From Symsagittifera roscoffensis (lineage: Eukaryota; Xenacoelomorpha; Acoela; Convolutidae): a stretch of 64,000 bases of DNA. The position numbers were made by a program, and so were the translations under genes. The notes beneath the pieces were generated by a model, which saw nothing but the letters and a program-made list of their open reading frames with translations, had not been told where the DNA came from and made no database searches. Positions 12,401 through 23,261 of this stretch are shown here, piece after piece. Numbering within the stretch: the first letter of the stretch is position 1; every line of letters begins with the position of its first letter. The stretch is from NCBI RefSeq assembly GCF_963678635.1, contig NC_087067.1:21448596-21512595 (forward strand), in the 5' to 3' direction.

Positions 12401-15060
12401 CAATGCTTTTTGACAGACAAGCTTTTCATTTGACAGATTTTTTCATTTAATGAAAAGCCTGCAACTCAAAAATATGCCGCATTATAATTTCAAAGCAGAG
12501 AAATCCTCAACGACCTATTTGTCAACTGAAAAATTGAGTAGATTGATGACAATTACATTAACCCAATGTAAAGTTTTTAAAAAAAAATTAGTTGAAAGAA
12601 TAAAATTGCTGCGTACAATCAGAAAAAAGCAGAATGTAAATTTTGACTTACTTTTATGCGGGAGGCAAATGACGCATCGAAGAAAAAACTTAGTAGTCAA
12701 ATAAATTTGATGCGCTGAAAGAAAATATTTAACTCCCAAATAGTCAATTTTTGATTATTGAAAGAATCTCAAAAACGTTGATGAGACTTTTTTAAAATTT
12801 GATCTGGCACAGATTAACAAAACAAATTAATTTTATAATTTATTGCCAGGTTGAAATTTTTTTAGTGAACATAACGAGGCCAAACTGTACATTCTGTGTA
12901 TTGTAAGCGAATTCCGCAACAGGCTAAAATCAGATTAATCGCGGAATCCGCAACTTTGCTACTTTTTTTGATCTTCTTCGCTGTTTTGGATTCCACGAAC
13001 AAATACCTAAAACACTGTACCGCTCAAAATTGGTCCAAAAATAGGCGATTTTTGGGAAAACCGCAACCGTATCTGCGGAATCCAGAACATTTTGTGGAAT
13101 CCACAAACAAAAAATAAGACATAGTTAAACTGAGCTTTTGCGGATTCCGCAACTGTAAGCGGCATTCGCAAATTGTAAATGAAAACCGCATTTTGTTTAA
13201 ATTGTAACATAACGTTTAAAATTATATCTTAATTTTACTAGATGGTCACCAGAAAAATCAATCTCAATTACTACATTGATCAACTACCAGTTGAAATACC
13301 AAACATTTGGTCCCAATTCCTGTCAACCCAACTTCGGTCTCAAATCCAGTCAATTTCGATCTCAAATTCAATCTCAAACCCTGTCAACTTCGATCGCAAT
13401 TCACTTGAATTGGAATCTACCAGATCATCAGTATTTGGGATTAATGGAAACCCAAATACTCACCACTATTTGGGATTTATGCAATCCCATATACTGACCT
13501 AAATTGGCGATATGCTGTGTGTTGTATTTCCATGCACTCTCAACCCAATGACTCCAAATATTGATATTATTCGGTGTTGTGTTTCCAAAATACTAAAAGG
13601 TGGCATCCACTGATCTAGTTAACAAATGCTTTGAGATTTGTTTGTGGGTTCCGCTGACAAGTCATTGCCCTTAAATTGTCCGCTATACATAAGAATTCCA
13701 GCTCTAGGTTTTAATTGTTCATATGCAAGTTCAGTAATAAACAAAATTCTGAATCCTTTTACAAATTGCGGAATCCGCTTACATTTGCGGATTCCACTTA
13801 CAAGTTTTGCGGATTCCACTTACATTTGCGGATTCCATTTACATTCTGTGGAATGCACTTACAGTTGCGGAATCCAGAACAACTAGCTATATTTGCTTGT
13901 AGTATTCGTACGCGGAATCCACGGAAATCTAGTGCACAGTTTGGCCTCGTAATGAGTTTTCACGTGCTCATTACCTACATAGATATATCTTTTTTCGAAA
14001 CTTGATAATTTCAAATACTTGACTTTTGAACTCCTCGAGAACAAGACGAGGCGCAAAAAAACTTTCCATTTAGCAAAAGTTTCTTTTATCTAGTCGCCCG
14101 AAGTTAACTGTTTTCAGATACGTCTTTTGAAAATTTAAAAATTTATTTCTTTGCAAAATAAAAAAAAAATTGGTCTCAAAGAACCAAATTCCGTTCAAAC
14201 AATTAATTTTCGAAGAAAAAAATTCTGATTCTCGCTATTGGAAGCAAATACGTTTTTCGGTTGTCAAAAACGTTTAAAGTAAAATGATTCTTAATATTTG
14301 TGGTTAAAAACTCTGCTTCTTTTCATTGGATATGGAGATTAACTCGAAAAACAATTAAAAAAATTGGGTTCTTGGTAAAAAAAAATCAAGCAACCTTTAT
14401 CAAAGACCGATAAGCTTAATTGTGAAAGTATAAACTTCAAACTTAAATTTGCCTTTATACTTCAAGACATTTGACTTTTATTTTTGAATGATTTTTATAA
14501 AATTTTACTGGGTTGAACTACTTAATATTTCATGTAATGTAAAGTTCCCTGAGAATGAAAAACTTAGAGCTCTAAAATTTTAACTCAAACTAAACTAAAT
14601 GAGAAGCATGCAACTCAAATGTATGCCTCAGTATAAATTTGAAAAAAAAATAGTTTTCCTTAACTAACTAATTGAAAATTTTTTGAAAAACAGGAAAAAT
14701 TGATTACAAGTGCTTTCCTTCAAGTTGAATTTGAAAAAAAAAACAGAAAAAAACGAAATTGCTTTAAATATCTCAAAAAGGCATATTGTATTATTTGCTT
14801 TATTGTTTGCCTGAGACAAATGACTTCTTAAGGAAATGGCTCAGGAATTAAATATGTTTTTTGAAAACAACTCCGAAACCCAAATAGCCATTTTCAAAAT
14901 TGAAGTAAGCTCAAAACCGATGAGATTGTTTTAGAGTTTGTTTTGGAAAAAATCATAAGAAAATATTTTGCTTTATTGAATTATAACCACGGTGAATCTT
15001 TCTTTTTGAGTGAAACTTAACGTGCTCATGGGTCATTACTTACACACACTCACACCCACA
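9470..15060. repeat. Array of diverged tandem units, about 1.15 kb each
   Basis: Four or more old copies of the same unit follow head to tail. A landmark (TATTTTGCAAA followed by TTTATTTCAACCTCC-like sequence, then CTTGTTTCCTGCAAAA and GGCTATTGGAAGCA) recurs at about 9,487, 10,620, 11,840 and 14,075. Another landmark (GCAACTCAAAAAT followed by TATAATTTCAAA) recurs at about 10,030, 12,460 and 14,605. Spacings are about 1.13, 1.22 and 2.23 kb. The last drops to about 1.15 kb once the inserted 1,085-bp element is subtracted. Frames inside (for example 10,577-10,831) are not conserved between units, so I see no coding function. Confidence 0.8.
12870..13954. mobile_element. Large inverted-repeat element nested in the tandem array
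   Basis: 1,085 bp with ends CATAACGAGGCCAAACTGTA and ACAGTTTGGCCTCGTAATG (reverse complement CATTACGAGGCCAAACTGT), the same termini as the 140-205-bp copies. Both sub-terminal regions carry repeated GCGGATTCCGCAA / GCGGAATCCGC / GCGGATTCCACTTACA motifs: near 12,910-12,960, 13,070-13,160 and densely at 13,765-13,880. No transposase frame is visible. The central part (about 13,235-13,500) contains a (TCTCAAATTC)-like internal repeat. It interrupts one 1.15-kb tandem unit between GTGAA and AGTTTTCACGTGCTC. It is probably the longer, still non-autonomous form of the MITE family. Confidence 0.85.
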
Positions 15061-15153
15061 CACCTACACATATTTTGAAGTTAAAATTTTGAAAAACTCA
15101 TTTGCTTTCATTAGCAACGCAAACAGTTTTTGTCTTCAACCACCAAACTCGGA

Positions 15154-15532
15154 TCAATCAACTAGTTTTGGAAAAATTCTAGTTTTGACTATTGCAGTCA
15201 AAAATTTATGTTTCTGTTTTTGAAGGATAGTGACCAAAAAAGTTGAAAGATAGTCGCCAATTCCAATAAAATTAGTCGAACTCGAATTGTTGCTAGTAAT
15301 GACTTCAACTTGAGAACTGCTTAAACGGGGACCTACTTTGCTTTGGCCTATCCAAAGCCAGACGTTTATTAAATTTTGAGCAAAATTCTGAGTGATTTTC
15401 AGATGTCTTTGTAACTGCAGAAGACATTCAGGATGTACCCATGAATGTATGAATTTAAACGCTATCTCAAACTCAGCTGCCGTTGACAATGTGTCCGTTA
15501 AAGACTGATTGGTTTCATTTGCACATAAAGAT
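15154..15532 (-). CDS. Candidate terminal exon, minus strand, family unknown
   Basis: Open minus-strand frame of about 126 codons ending at TGA (15,154-15,156). A pyrimidine-rich acceptor (CACCTTACCTGCCAAACTGCTAG) would start it at about 15,532. The translation begins SLCANETNQSLTDTLSTAAE and includes FKFIHSWVHPECLLQLQ, TQNFAQNLINVWLWIG and ILQKQKHKFLTAIVK. It has a helical, globular-looking composition quite unlike random AT-rich frames. It shows a weak order of residues in common with the minus-strand exon at 44.0 kb (W, about 20 residues, QNL, W, I, ST.F.IG), noted in the findings. No known family recognised. Confidence 0.4.
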
Positions 15533-15559
15533 CTAGCAGTTTGGCAGGTAAGGTGAGCC

Positions 15560-17006
15560 TTTATTAGTCATTTACTCCCAAATTCTTTACAATTTTGTTT
15601 TAATCCTTATGATAGCTAATGATACTAATGATACTAATACGAGCATCAAAAACATAGGGGGGCATAGGATACGAGGGAAGCGCTCCCACACTGGTTTCTC
15701 TCGGATGTCTCTCATAGAATTGGTCATTTGTATTATTATTTTTTTTACTAGTCCAGAAATCTTGTTGCTTCTTTTCTTTTCTCTATTTTGGAGTGTGGTA
15801 TTCTATTGATCAATTTGTTGCGCTGTCGGGCTCAGTGTTGTTTGTTACAAATTTGTTTTTCCTCTTTTCAACTTTGTTAAATGGCTGTTTTTTTTTTCAA
15901 CTCGGATCCCAGTGGAACATTGGGTGAAAGGGTTGTTTGAATTTAGTCCTCCATGTAGAAATAACTTCCACTGATTCTAATGTGAGTGAACTTTGAGGAT
16001 TTTGTTCCAGAAAGCACTCAAGAAAACTGTTTCTTCTTTACTCATTTGTTACGGTTCCATATTGTTGCATATTTGATGATTTCATGTCGGGATCTGTGAT
16101 TGACCTATGGCTCTAATCTTTTTGAAGATAAATGTTGAAACCGCCCGCTAGACAGTCTAGGGCGGAAATCTAGTAATCTAACCACCATTCTGACCGATTT
16201 AATCCAATGTGTTTTTGTCATCTTAATTATTGATGATGAACACAAAACATCGAAACATTATATCAGTCCCCTAATAGGCTATAGGGAGGAGGATTTTAGT
16301 GCGGTTCTTATTTGGAGTTTTTGTGAAAATATGAAAAATTTCGTTTTCAAGAAGGGAACAGACTCGATTGATATTTACACAGCTCATAACAAGAAAAGCT
16401 TCCATCATGAAAGAACATCAAAAAATTTTCAGCCAACCAGAGTCGATTATTTTGTAAGCCACGCTAAGCAGTTTAGATCCAATTGAAGTTCTGGGGAGGA
16501 GAATTTTAACTGTTCTATTTATCGGCTTTGAGCTCACTTGATCCCATGTGCCTTTTCTAAATCATTTTTTTTATTTGACACCAATATCTGCTGGAATTAT
16601 TGTTTGACATCAAATTCAATTAATTAACTAACGCATCATAATGCAATGAATACTACCAGGTGATAACCTTTTCAAATACAAAGATTTACTCAGAAATTTG
16701 TTGACGACAAACACTTATGCAAATAATACTGAACTTTGCAAATTTGGTCTTTTCTCTTCAATGATCTTTTACGAACGAAATGCTCCGTCATAATTTTTCT
16801 TGGAAGTTTCTTAGAATTCATACTTTTTCACAATGTTTCCTGTGTGAGTACCAATTTCATGGTTCGTTTAAAAAAATCAAATTGAAATTGTTTTTCTGTT
16901 TATATCATTTTGTAAAATCATGGAGTTTGGCATTTTCAATATGTTTTTGCATCTATTTTTTTTGTTTTTTTTTTTAAATTTCTCTACAACTTTATGAATG
17001 TTTCAG
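15560..17006. other. Non-coding stretch
   Basis: No supported gene. A perfect-looking plus-strand donor (CAG|GTAAGG at 15,548) has no open exon in front of it. It carries the small palindrome at 16,141 listed separately. A hydrophobic frame at 15,609-15,809 is judged a chance product of T-rich sequence. Confidence 0.35.
16141..16165. repeat. Short GC-rich palindrome
   Basis: Arms CCGCCCGCTAGAC and GTCTAGGGCGG around a single A form a near-perfect stem in otherwise AT-rich DNA. Too short to classify. Could be a foldback remnant or a hairpin in a transcript. Confidence 0.5.
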
Positions 17007-20000
17007 TTATGTTAGCGGTACGGAATGTTGTCGCTTCGCCGAGTGAGTCTCTTCACATAGTTTTGCCCGAGAGCGAGTACCCTCCTGGCAAACAATGTGC
17101 AAAACTCAGGTAGGAAAATTTTGTAAATTCGGCTTTTTTTTCAAGGGATTCGTTGTTCGACTGAGGTTATTTTTGTCTTAAATCAGAATGTTGGAAAATT
17201 ATTTCACATTCAAAGATTTTTTTATGACCGATTTCTTGATTTTTTATTATTACTTTTTAAAAAATCCAACCCAGCTATTGGCACTGGTAGATTTATCTGT
17301 TAACCTTGATCGACTCATGTATCGGCTTCGGTCAGTTCTTTTATCAAGCTTGGTAGGCCTATGAGTCGCACTATAATGAACATTTTTCGAGCAAAGTTTT
17401 TATCAACCTATAAAATTTGGGTCGAAAAAGAAGATTGGTCGATCCATACTGTTGACCCATCCACTCGGACTTCCGTATTTCAGCTATGCTTACTGCATCA
17501 GCAGCTATTCGCTATTGGGCGAGAGAAAAAAACGTCATCCTCATTGGGCTGACTTGCCAAAGTTTGCTGCGCTCCTTCAATATAACGAAACTTGGAAAAA
17601 AATCAACTGGTTTTCCTTTCAACCATCAGGTTAATACCTTGTCTTACCTTGAAAATTTTCAATGAGTGCCCGGGTTGACATCCATAGAAAAAAATTATTA
17701 TCATACAACTCCATGCAAAAAAGTGGTTATCATACAAATCCATGTATGGGTTCAATAGAAAAATAGTTATCATAGGATATCCATTTATGAAAATCGAATG
17801 ATACTGTTTTTTCCAATAAATTATTTTTTTTCTGAAAAAACCTTTAAAAAAGTTTTTTTTGGTAAGTTTCAATGAGCTTAAATCATTTTCTAATTAAGTT
17901 CGATCAAATTGGTCAATTTTGAAAAAAACCGTTGACCATACGATTTCTATTCTATAAAAATGGTATGATAATTAGATTTTTTTTCATAAGCAACCTTTTT
18001 GATCGAAAACTGTTTAAAAAACTATTTAGGCAAGCTCAAATGAGCTTAATTTTTTTTTCTAGTAATTGAAATCATTTTGATCATCAAATTGTTGATCATC
18101 GAAAAATGCTTATCATACGGTTTCCATTTTATGAAAACGGTATGAAATGCATTTTTTTCATGACTACAATTTTGTTCAGAAACTCTTCAAAAAGTTATAG
18201 GCTAGTTCAGATGAGCTGGAGTTGGTTTAAGAGTAAATGAAATCATAATGATCATCAAAATTGTTGTTTATTTTTGTTTATAAATGATAAAAAAAATAGT
18301 TTGTCAGAATATTGCTTGTTTATGCTTTTGGGATTAAATTTTCTGATTGAAACTCAAATTCTTAAAACTAATATTGCTCTTATTGATTTTTGAGGCAGAA
18401 ATGTAGGTCGAGGCTTAAGAAACTAGACGACAAGGAAATTAGACGTGATCAGAAAAACTGAATTTAAAACTACAATTATGGGAAATTAGATAAATTTATA
18501 CAAAGATTATACATTTCAAAAATTGTTTATACTATTTGGGTTATTGTTTTATAAATCATTTATATTAAAAAGTATGCAATGGGATTATCTACTTTTTTAA
18601 TGTTTGTGAAATATTTTTTCAAGCATTAAAAATTGTTAGCTTTTTGCTTTCCGTCTAAAATGCTAGTTTTGCAAAAAAAATTTGTTAAAATGCTAGTTTT
18701 TCAAAAAAAAACTTATTTCCATTTGTTTGAGCCGTCCAATTTGCTGAAGTATCTTTAGGAGGTAAATTGGTTAAAATTTAAACCTTCGAATAAAAGATAA
18801 AATATGGAGAACATCGTAATGCTTTTCATGAAATGTTTCAAAGTTTACATCTTCCATTCGATAAAAGCTAGACCAACAAATGGGCTCACAAAGCATTTTT
18901 TAATCTCTAAAATGATACATTTTTTTAAAATCATGTAAAAACTTGTTATATTAAAACTTTTTTGGCAATTATGCAAGTTTTTGCCTTCCAAAAGCAAAAG
19001 TGTATGAAAAAAAACTTTTTTGTCAAAAGCAGAAGTTTCAATCATGACAAGCACAAACTGTCTAAAGCGAAATGAGTAAAACCTCGATAACTTTACTTCT
19101 GTTTTCCATAAAATCTCGAAAAGTTTACTTTTCTGTTTTCCAACGATCTTGAATTTGTTAGTGTTCAACATTTTATTAAGTAAAATCTCCATTACGGGAC
19201 CAAAGTGTGCAGTGGATAGGCGCATAACTTTGTTGCTGTATGTTCCTGGATTTCCAGAGACAGGTCTGAAAACATGTTTAAAATTTGTCAAAACGATCAT
19301 AGAGAATGAAAGAACAAAAGAAGAAGAAAAGGAGCGTCCTTGTTGCGGAATCCGCTCACAATTCACAAAATGCACAGTTTGGCCTCGTAATGTCAAATAC
19401 TTGTATAAGAAAAAAATAGGATTAATTGCCCGGGTTGACCGAAATTTCCTATGATACAATTTCCATATACGTAAAACTTCTTATCGATAGGTACAGAAAT
19501 TTTTATAAAATCTCTATGATAAGCGTTTTTCCCTATATGGAAATTGTATGATAAATTTTTTTTCCATAAACCAAAAAGTTGATTTTTTTTCTAATTTTAT
19601 TTTCTGAAAAATTTTGGATTGTGTTCGTAAACGAACGCAAGTGATAAAAAAATTGTTTACTCCAAGCACCAAGTATTGGACGGTCTTGAATTTACAATGA
19701 ATAGAAAACGAACTGAATTGTCGAACAGCTGTCTTTCACAATTGATATAACCAAAGTAACAAACTTTTAAATTTTGGCAAACTGTTTCAACGATGATTAA
19801 GTTCAAGATTTAAGATTTGAATTTTCAAATTATCCAACATTGATCAACGCATACATAAACATGCCAAACAAACAAAATAAACATTTCAAACAACCGATGA
19901 TAAAAGCTATTAAAGGAAAAAGAAAAAAAAAAACAACATTAGTGTATCCAGGACTAAAAAAAAAAAAAAAAAAGCTTTTGGGCAATTTGAAAAAAATGTT

Positions 20001-21176
20001 CCTTTAGGAATTCTAAGACTAATTTAGACATTCTAAAATGCGTGTAAAACATTTTTGTGATATTTTAGACATTTTAAAATGCGTGGAAAACATTTTTGTG
20101 ACCTTTTTTCAAACAAAATTTACAAACAATTAAAAGGAATAATTTCTATAATTGCGAAAAATATTCTGACCAAAAATATTCTGACGAAATTTTTTTTCCA
20201 TTTTGACCAACGTGCTTTTTTGGCGTGCTATCCTTTCTCAAAACTCAAAATTATTGTATTTATGTGTTTGTATTTATGTCAAAAATATATGCCTTAAGTA
20301 CCAAATAGGAGAGCTTTTGAGAGGCCAGGGTGATTCCGGAGGGCTAAGAACGTCCCCTCCCAATACGCTACTGGTCAGTGTCGATCAAAGTTTTAAAATT
20401 TCATGAACCGTTTTCAATTTTTTTTGCAAAATTGTAAAAATACAAATTCTAGAAATAATAAACTCGCATAAAAAACCTTTTACAGGAAGTTGTTGCCGAG
20501 AACAAGTCGATGAATATGAAAAACATGGACGCTACAATGGGATATCTCCGGATTTATATATAAAGAAAGTGACAAACTTTTCTACAGCTGGAAAAAATTT
20601 GACCCATATACAGGTAATTATACACAAATTATGGTTTTGAAATTGTTTTTGGTTGCTTTTCAAGTCATAGACAGTTTAGAAAGTTTCAAGGCTTTTTTAA
20701 GTAAAAAACTTAAGCTACAGACTATTTTGACTAGTTGCCTCATCAAAAAATTCTTTTTTGGTAAGAGCTTGAACTTTATGTCAATGTTTGAAACGTTCAT
20801 CTAATCGACCAAAAATTTTGTCCTTTTAATTCTAAGCCAATCACATTTCAATTCATATATTTTGCTTAAAATAAACAAAACTATTAATTTTATCAGTAAA
20901 TTTGCTTAGGCAAGATATGACTGCATTAGAGATCGTAACATAATTGTGGCTCTGGGTTTTGGATGGGGAGCGCCACTACAGCGCTTGGGAACCACAAAAC
21001 AAAATGTACCCTATCAAATACTTACGAAAGTGCCGTTAGTTTTTTGGAAGTCGCATAGAGTATCCGATATTTATACTTACAATTATGAAACTGTTGCTGA
21101 AAAATTGACTTTCCACTTCTTCAAAACTACACTCATGTGCCTCGAACATCCGTGGATTTGCGACAAGTATCCTTAG
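17007..21176 (+). CDS. Four-exon host gene model, family unknown
   Basis: Four plus-strand exons join with consistent phases. Exon 1 is 17,007-17,109 (TTTCAG| start, ATG at 17,009, ends CTCAG|GTAGGA, phase 2). Exon 2 is 17,397-17,629 (ends CCATCAG|GTTAAT, phase 1). Exon 3 is 20,486-20,613 (TTTTACAG|GA...ATACAG|GTAATT, phase 0). Exon 4 is 20,910-21,176 (TTGCTTAG|GCA to TAG). Introns are 287, 2,856 and 296 nt. The product is about 240 residues if the exon-1 ATG is the start, longer if there are upstream exons (exon 1 has an acceptor, so an upstream leader is likely). Recognisable stretches are LPYFSYAYCISSYSLLGERK, LLQYNETWKKINWF, SCCREQVDEYEKHGRYNG and LMCLEHPWICDKYP. Several Cys (CC pair, DC, MC..C) suggest a disulphide-bonded, possibly extracellular domain. 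No family recognised. The large intron holds a 170-bp tandem repeat and a MITE. Confidence 0.6.
17680..18270. repeat. About 170-bp tandem repeat with palindromic TATGATA box (intronic)
   Basis: Three diverged units start at about 17,770, 17,935 and 18,108. Each has the order: a box such as ATACGGTTTCCATTTTATG with AAAACGGTATGA (an inverted repeat), a T-rich part, TTGATCGAAAACTGTTTAAAAA-like sequence, a GCTCAAATGAGCT palindrome, and AATTGAAATCATTTTGATCA. A preceding half (17,680-17,760) has extra ATCATACAAATCCATG boxes. It lies entirely in the 2.9-kb intron of the four-exon gene. Single boxes of the same family recur at 8.7, 19.45, 22.1-22.3 and 60.0 kb. Confidence 0.7.
18271..19189. other. 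Intron sequence, no separate feature
   Basis: AT-rich intronic DNA of the 17.0-21.2-kb gene. A 204-codon minus-strand frame (18,845-19,459) runs through the MITE here and is rejected as a gene. Confidence 0.5.
19190..19392. mobile_element. Short inverted-repeat element (MITE), copy 3
   Basis: 203 bp. Left end CATTACGGGACCAAAGTGTG, right end CACAGTTTGGCCTCGTAATG. The interior includes CTGTATGTTCCTGGATTTCC, shared with the 9.3-kb copy, and a GCGGAATCCGC motif next to the right terminus as in the 1,085-bp copy. It sits within the intron of the four-exon gene. Confidence 0.85.
19425..19575. repeat. TATGATA-box repeat copy
   Basis: Begins CCCGGGTTGACC (the same start occurs near 17,669). It carries CCTATGATACAATTTCC, TCTATGATAAGCG and GGAAATTGTATGATAA in alternating orientation. 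No coding capacity. Confidence 0.6.
19576..20485. other. Intron sequence with short G/C-rich repeat end
   Basis: AT-rich intron remainder. Around 20,310-20,380 a short stretch (GAGGCCAGGGTGATTCCGG to AATACGCTACTG) resembles the end of the G-rich repeat at 5.2 kb. A doublet of GACATT(C/T)TAAAATGCGTG lies at about 20,025-20,085. Confidence 0.4.
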
Positions 21177-21409
21177 CAAAAAGAAATTACTCTTACTGCT
21201 AATCTGAATTGATCTAAATAATTTATCTTCAGTTTCTTATGATAAGTAGTTTACGCGTCAATGCTGCAGACAAATCTCTCTCAGATATCAAATTGAAACG
21301 TCAGGAAAACAAGACTGTTTGTGAAATTTGAAAAACACCTGATTAGTGCGACTTCAACTTGAAGCCGCAGACAAATTTTTGCTCCAAAAATCGATTAATT
21401 ATATTACGA

Positions 21410-21600
21410 TTTTTTCTTATCTCCTTTTATTTCGCAAGACTAGCAGTACAAACTAGATCTATTGAGACTTGGAAATATAGGAGTTAGATTGGGATTGGTA
21501 TGAGACTAAAAAGTTGCACGAATTTATCTGACCGAAAATAAGATAGCGTGACGAACAGACGGTGGACCGTATCCAAAGTTACTCCATGAAAAGGCCACTC
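21410..21600 (+). repeat. Fragment of the 0.4-kb LTR-like repeat
   Basis: Matches the second half of the repeats at 29,339-29,764 and 42,677-43,078. Shared blocks are AAACTAGATCTATTGAGACT, AAGTTGCACGAAT and GAAAATAAGATAGCGTGACG. Truncated on both sides; downstream sequence is unrelated. Probably a remnant of a solo LTR. Confidence 0.75.
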
Positions 21601-22055
21601 CGGAGCTAAACTTTTTCAATTGACCAAAAAGAGGAACGTAAAAACGGCGAAACTATCTGTGCTTCTAGCAGAGCAGCCGGGTATACTCTATTTATGTTTC
21701 ATTTGTTGAATGTCTAAGAAAAATCGAAAAATTCAAGAACCTAAAACCACTGTTGGTTTGTGATTGATCTAATTAGCCTTCACGTTAACTCTGCAAAGAT
21801 CAAAAACTCTGGAAAGAGTAGGAATTGTATTTTTTGAGTCAATGTTTCAATTAGGTCAATTAAATACTTTTTGAAAATTGTCAAGAACGGTATTTTTATA
21901 CAAGGTCACAAAAACTTTCCAAAATGTTTTCTTTCCATATTCAATGGCAGTTTGCTCTCATTTGTTGAGAAACTGGTATCAACTCATTTGAAGTTTCCAA
22001 CAACCGATTTTCAAAAATTTTCCGAAAAAAAGTATTCTTTTTGGCATATATTTTT
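21601..22055. other. Non-coding stretch
   Basis: No supported feature. Confidence 0.4.
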
Positions 22056-22315
22056 CATATGTTGAAACTGTATGGTAAGCATGTTTTTCAAAAAAAATTA
22101 AAGCCAGTTTTTTCCGTTACCAGTCTGTTCAATTTTTCTTAAAATGCCGCAGAAATTGTTTAATTTTTAATTTCTATTGTTTTTAGAAAAAGTATGAAAA
22201 TTGTATGACAAGCATTTTCTCCATACGCTTGATGTTGGAATTGTAGGATAAGGATTTTTGTTGTATGGAATTGTATGATAAACATTTTCGGTGTATGGAG
22301 GTCAAACCGCGTATT
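22056..22315. repeat. TATGATA-box repeat copy
   Basis: Carries GAAACTGTATGGTAAGCATG, GAAAATTGTATGACAAGCAT and GGAATTGTATGATAAACATT, ending GTGTATGGAGGTCAAACCGCG. The end is the reverse complement of the CGGGTTGACC start of the copies at 17.67 and 19.43 kb. Together they define a dispersed family read in both orientations. Confidence 0.6.
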
Positions 22316-22961
22316 TTGCAAAAATTGAGAAAAAAAATGAAATTTTTTGTTACGATCTTGTTTTCTTTTTATCCCTCCCCAAACTATGTAAATTAAGGAA
22401 TGATGTATTTAGGGTCTCGTTTTGTTTGAAAAAGACCATATATTTTTTGCGTTGATTAATACAAAACTAGCATTTTTGCAACCCTTGTAAGACAAACACC
22501 GAGCTTATTTTATCTTCATCTTCGGAAACGACACACAAAGGAAAAATGTTGAGAAAAACTTTGATAATAAGATGGAATAAAAAAATTCATTTATCTTTTT
22601 TTTATGATAGTAAGACTAAAGCAATGTATGTTTTCACTGAATCTGAGCATCACATTTTAACCTATTAGTTATTCTTGCTCCGATAATGCTCGAAAACTGA
22701 TAAATTTTTCAAATTCTCTCATCTCCTCCACTTTTTTTTGCTTCTTCATCTTTTTTTTCTTTTTCTTTTTCTTCGTTTTTCTGCCTTTTCATTTTTTGTG
22801 AGACTCATTCTTGTTTTTCATTAAACTCAAAATCATTCTTTCTAATTTTTTATCCAAAAAAAGTTTAAAATGCAATATATGAGAAAAAAAAACAAAAACC
22901 CAAAGTAATAGGACGAAAGTTTGAGTATCTTTTGCAAAAGTGAGTTTTTTTAACGGATAGT
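22316..22961. other. Non-coding stretch
   Basis: T-rich sequence (long CTTTTT runs at 22,730-22,800). Nothing supported. Confidence 0.4.
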
Positions 22962-23261
22962 TTGAAAAAAATCTTAATTTTAAGCCGGTACAAGGCTTGC
23001 AACAAAAAGATAAAACATGGTTGCTGTTCTGATCATTGGGATAAATGGGATGGAACTTTGTATTCGGGTGTTTTTTTGTTTTCCACGCAAACTCAGTTAT
23101 CACAAATAAACATCCCACTGGGTCAAGTGATATGTCATATTGAGACCCTGTCAGTTGTGATTCGATCGATATTAAAAAAATTGTATTCTAAAAATTCTTG
23201 CAGTTTCGAGAAAAACCGGTTTGAAGTTTCTTTTATTTTTCGTCCATTTCCGAGCGGGTAA
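22962..23261 (+). pseudogene. Candidate coding fragment with CC motif
   Basis: A 100-codon frame (first codon not ATG) with HGCCSDHWDKWDGTLYSGV near its middle, followed by a less constrained part. The CC, W/Y and G.(Y)(S/N)G(V/I) spacing resembles exon 3 of the four-exon gene at 20.5 kb (SCCREQVDEYEKHGRYNGI). It could therefore be a decayed paralogous exon, but no clear splice acceptor precedes it. Low confidence. Confidence 0.25.

Noticed and set aside
12872-13952. TAA target duplication for the large inverted-repeat element
   Set aside because: TAA fits this copy but the small copies read TTA and TAA on their two sides, which is part of the inverted terminus. Target site left open.
15609-15809. 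A hydrophobic 66-codon frame with membrane-like composition
   Set aside because: The hydrophobicity comes from T-rich sequence. No splice sites or homologous features.
17275-17352. A 26-codon open stretch as an extra exon of the 17-21-kb gene
   Set aside because: It would need a 39-nt intron and its phase does not fit the preceding exon. Direct joining of 17,109 to 17,397 fits in phase.
18845-19459. A 204-codon minus-strand frame
   Set aside because: It runs through a MITE and through the intron of the plus-strand gene, with residue use typical of random AT-rich sequence.
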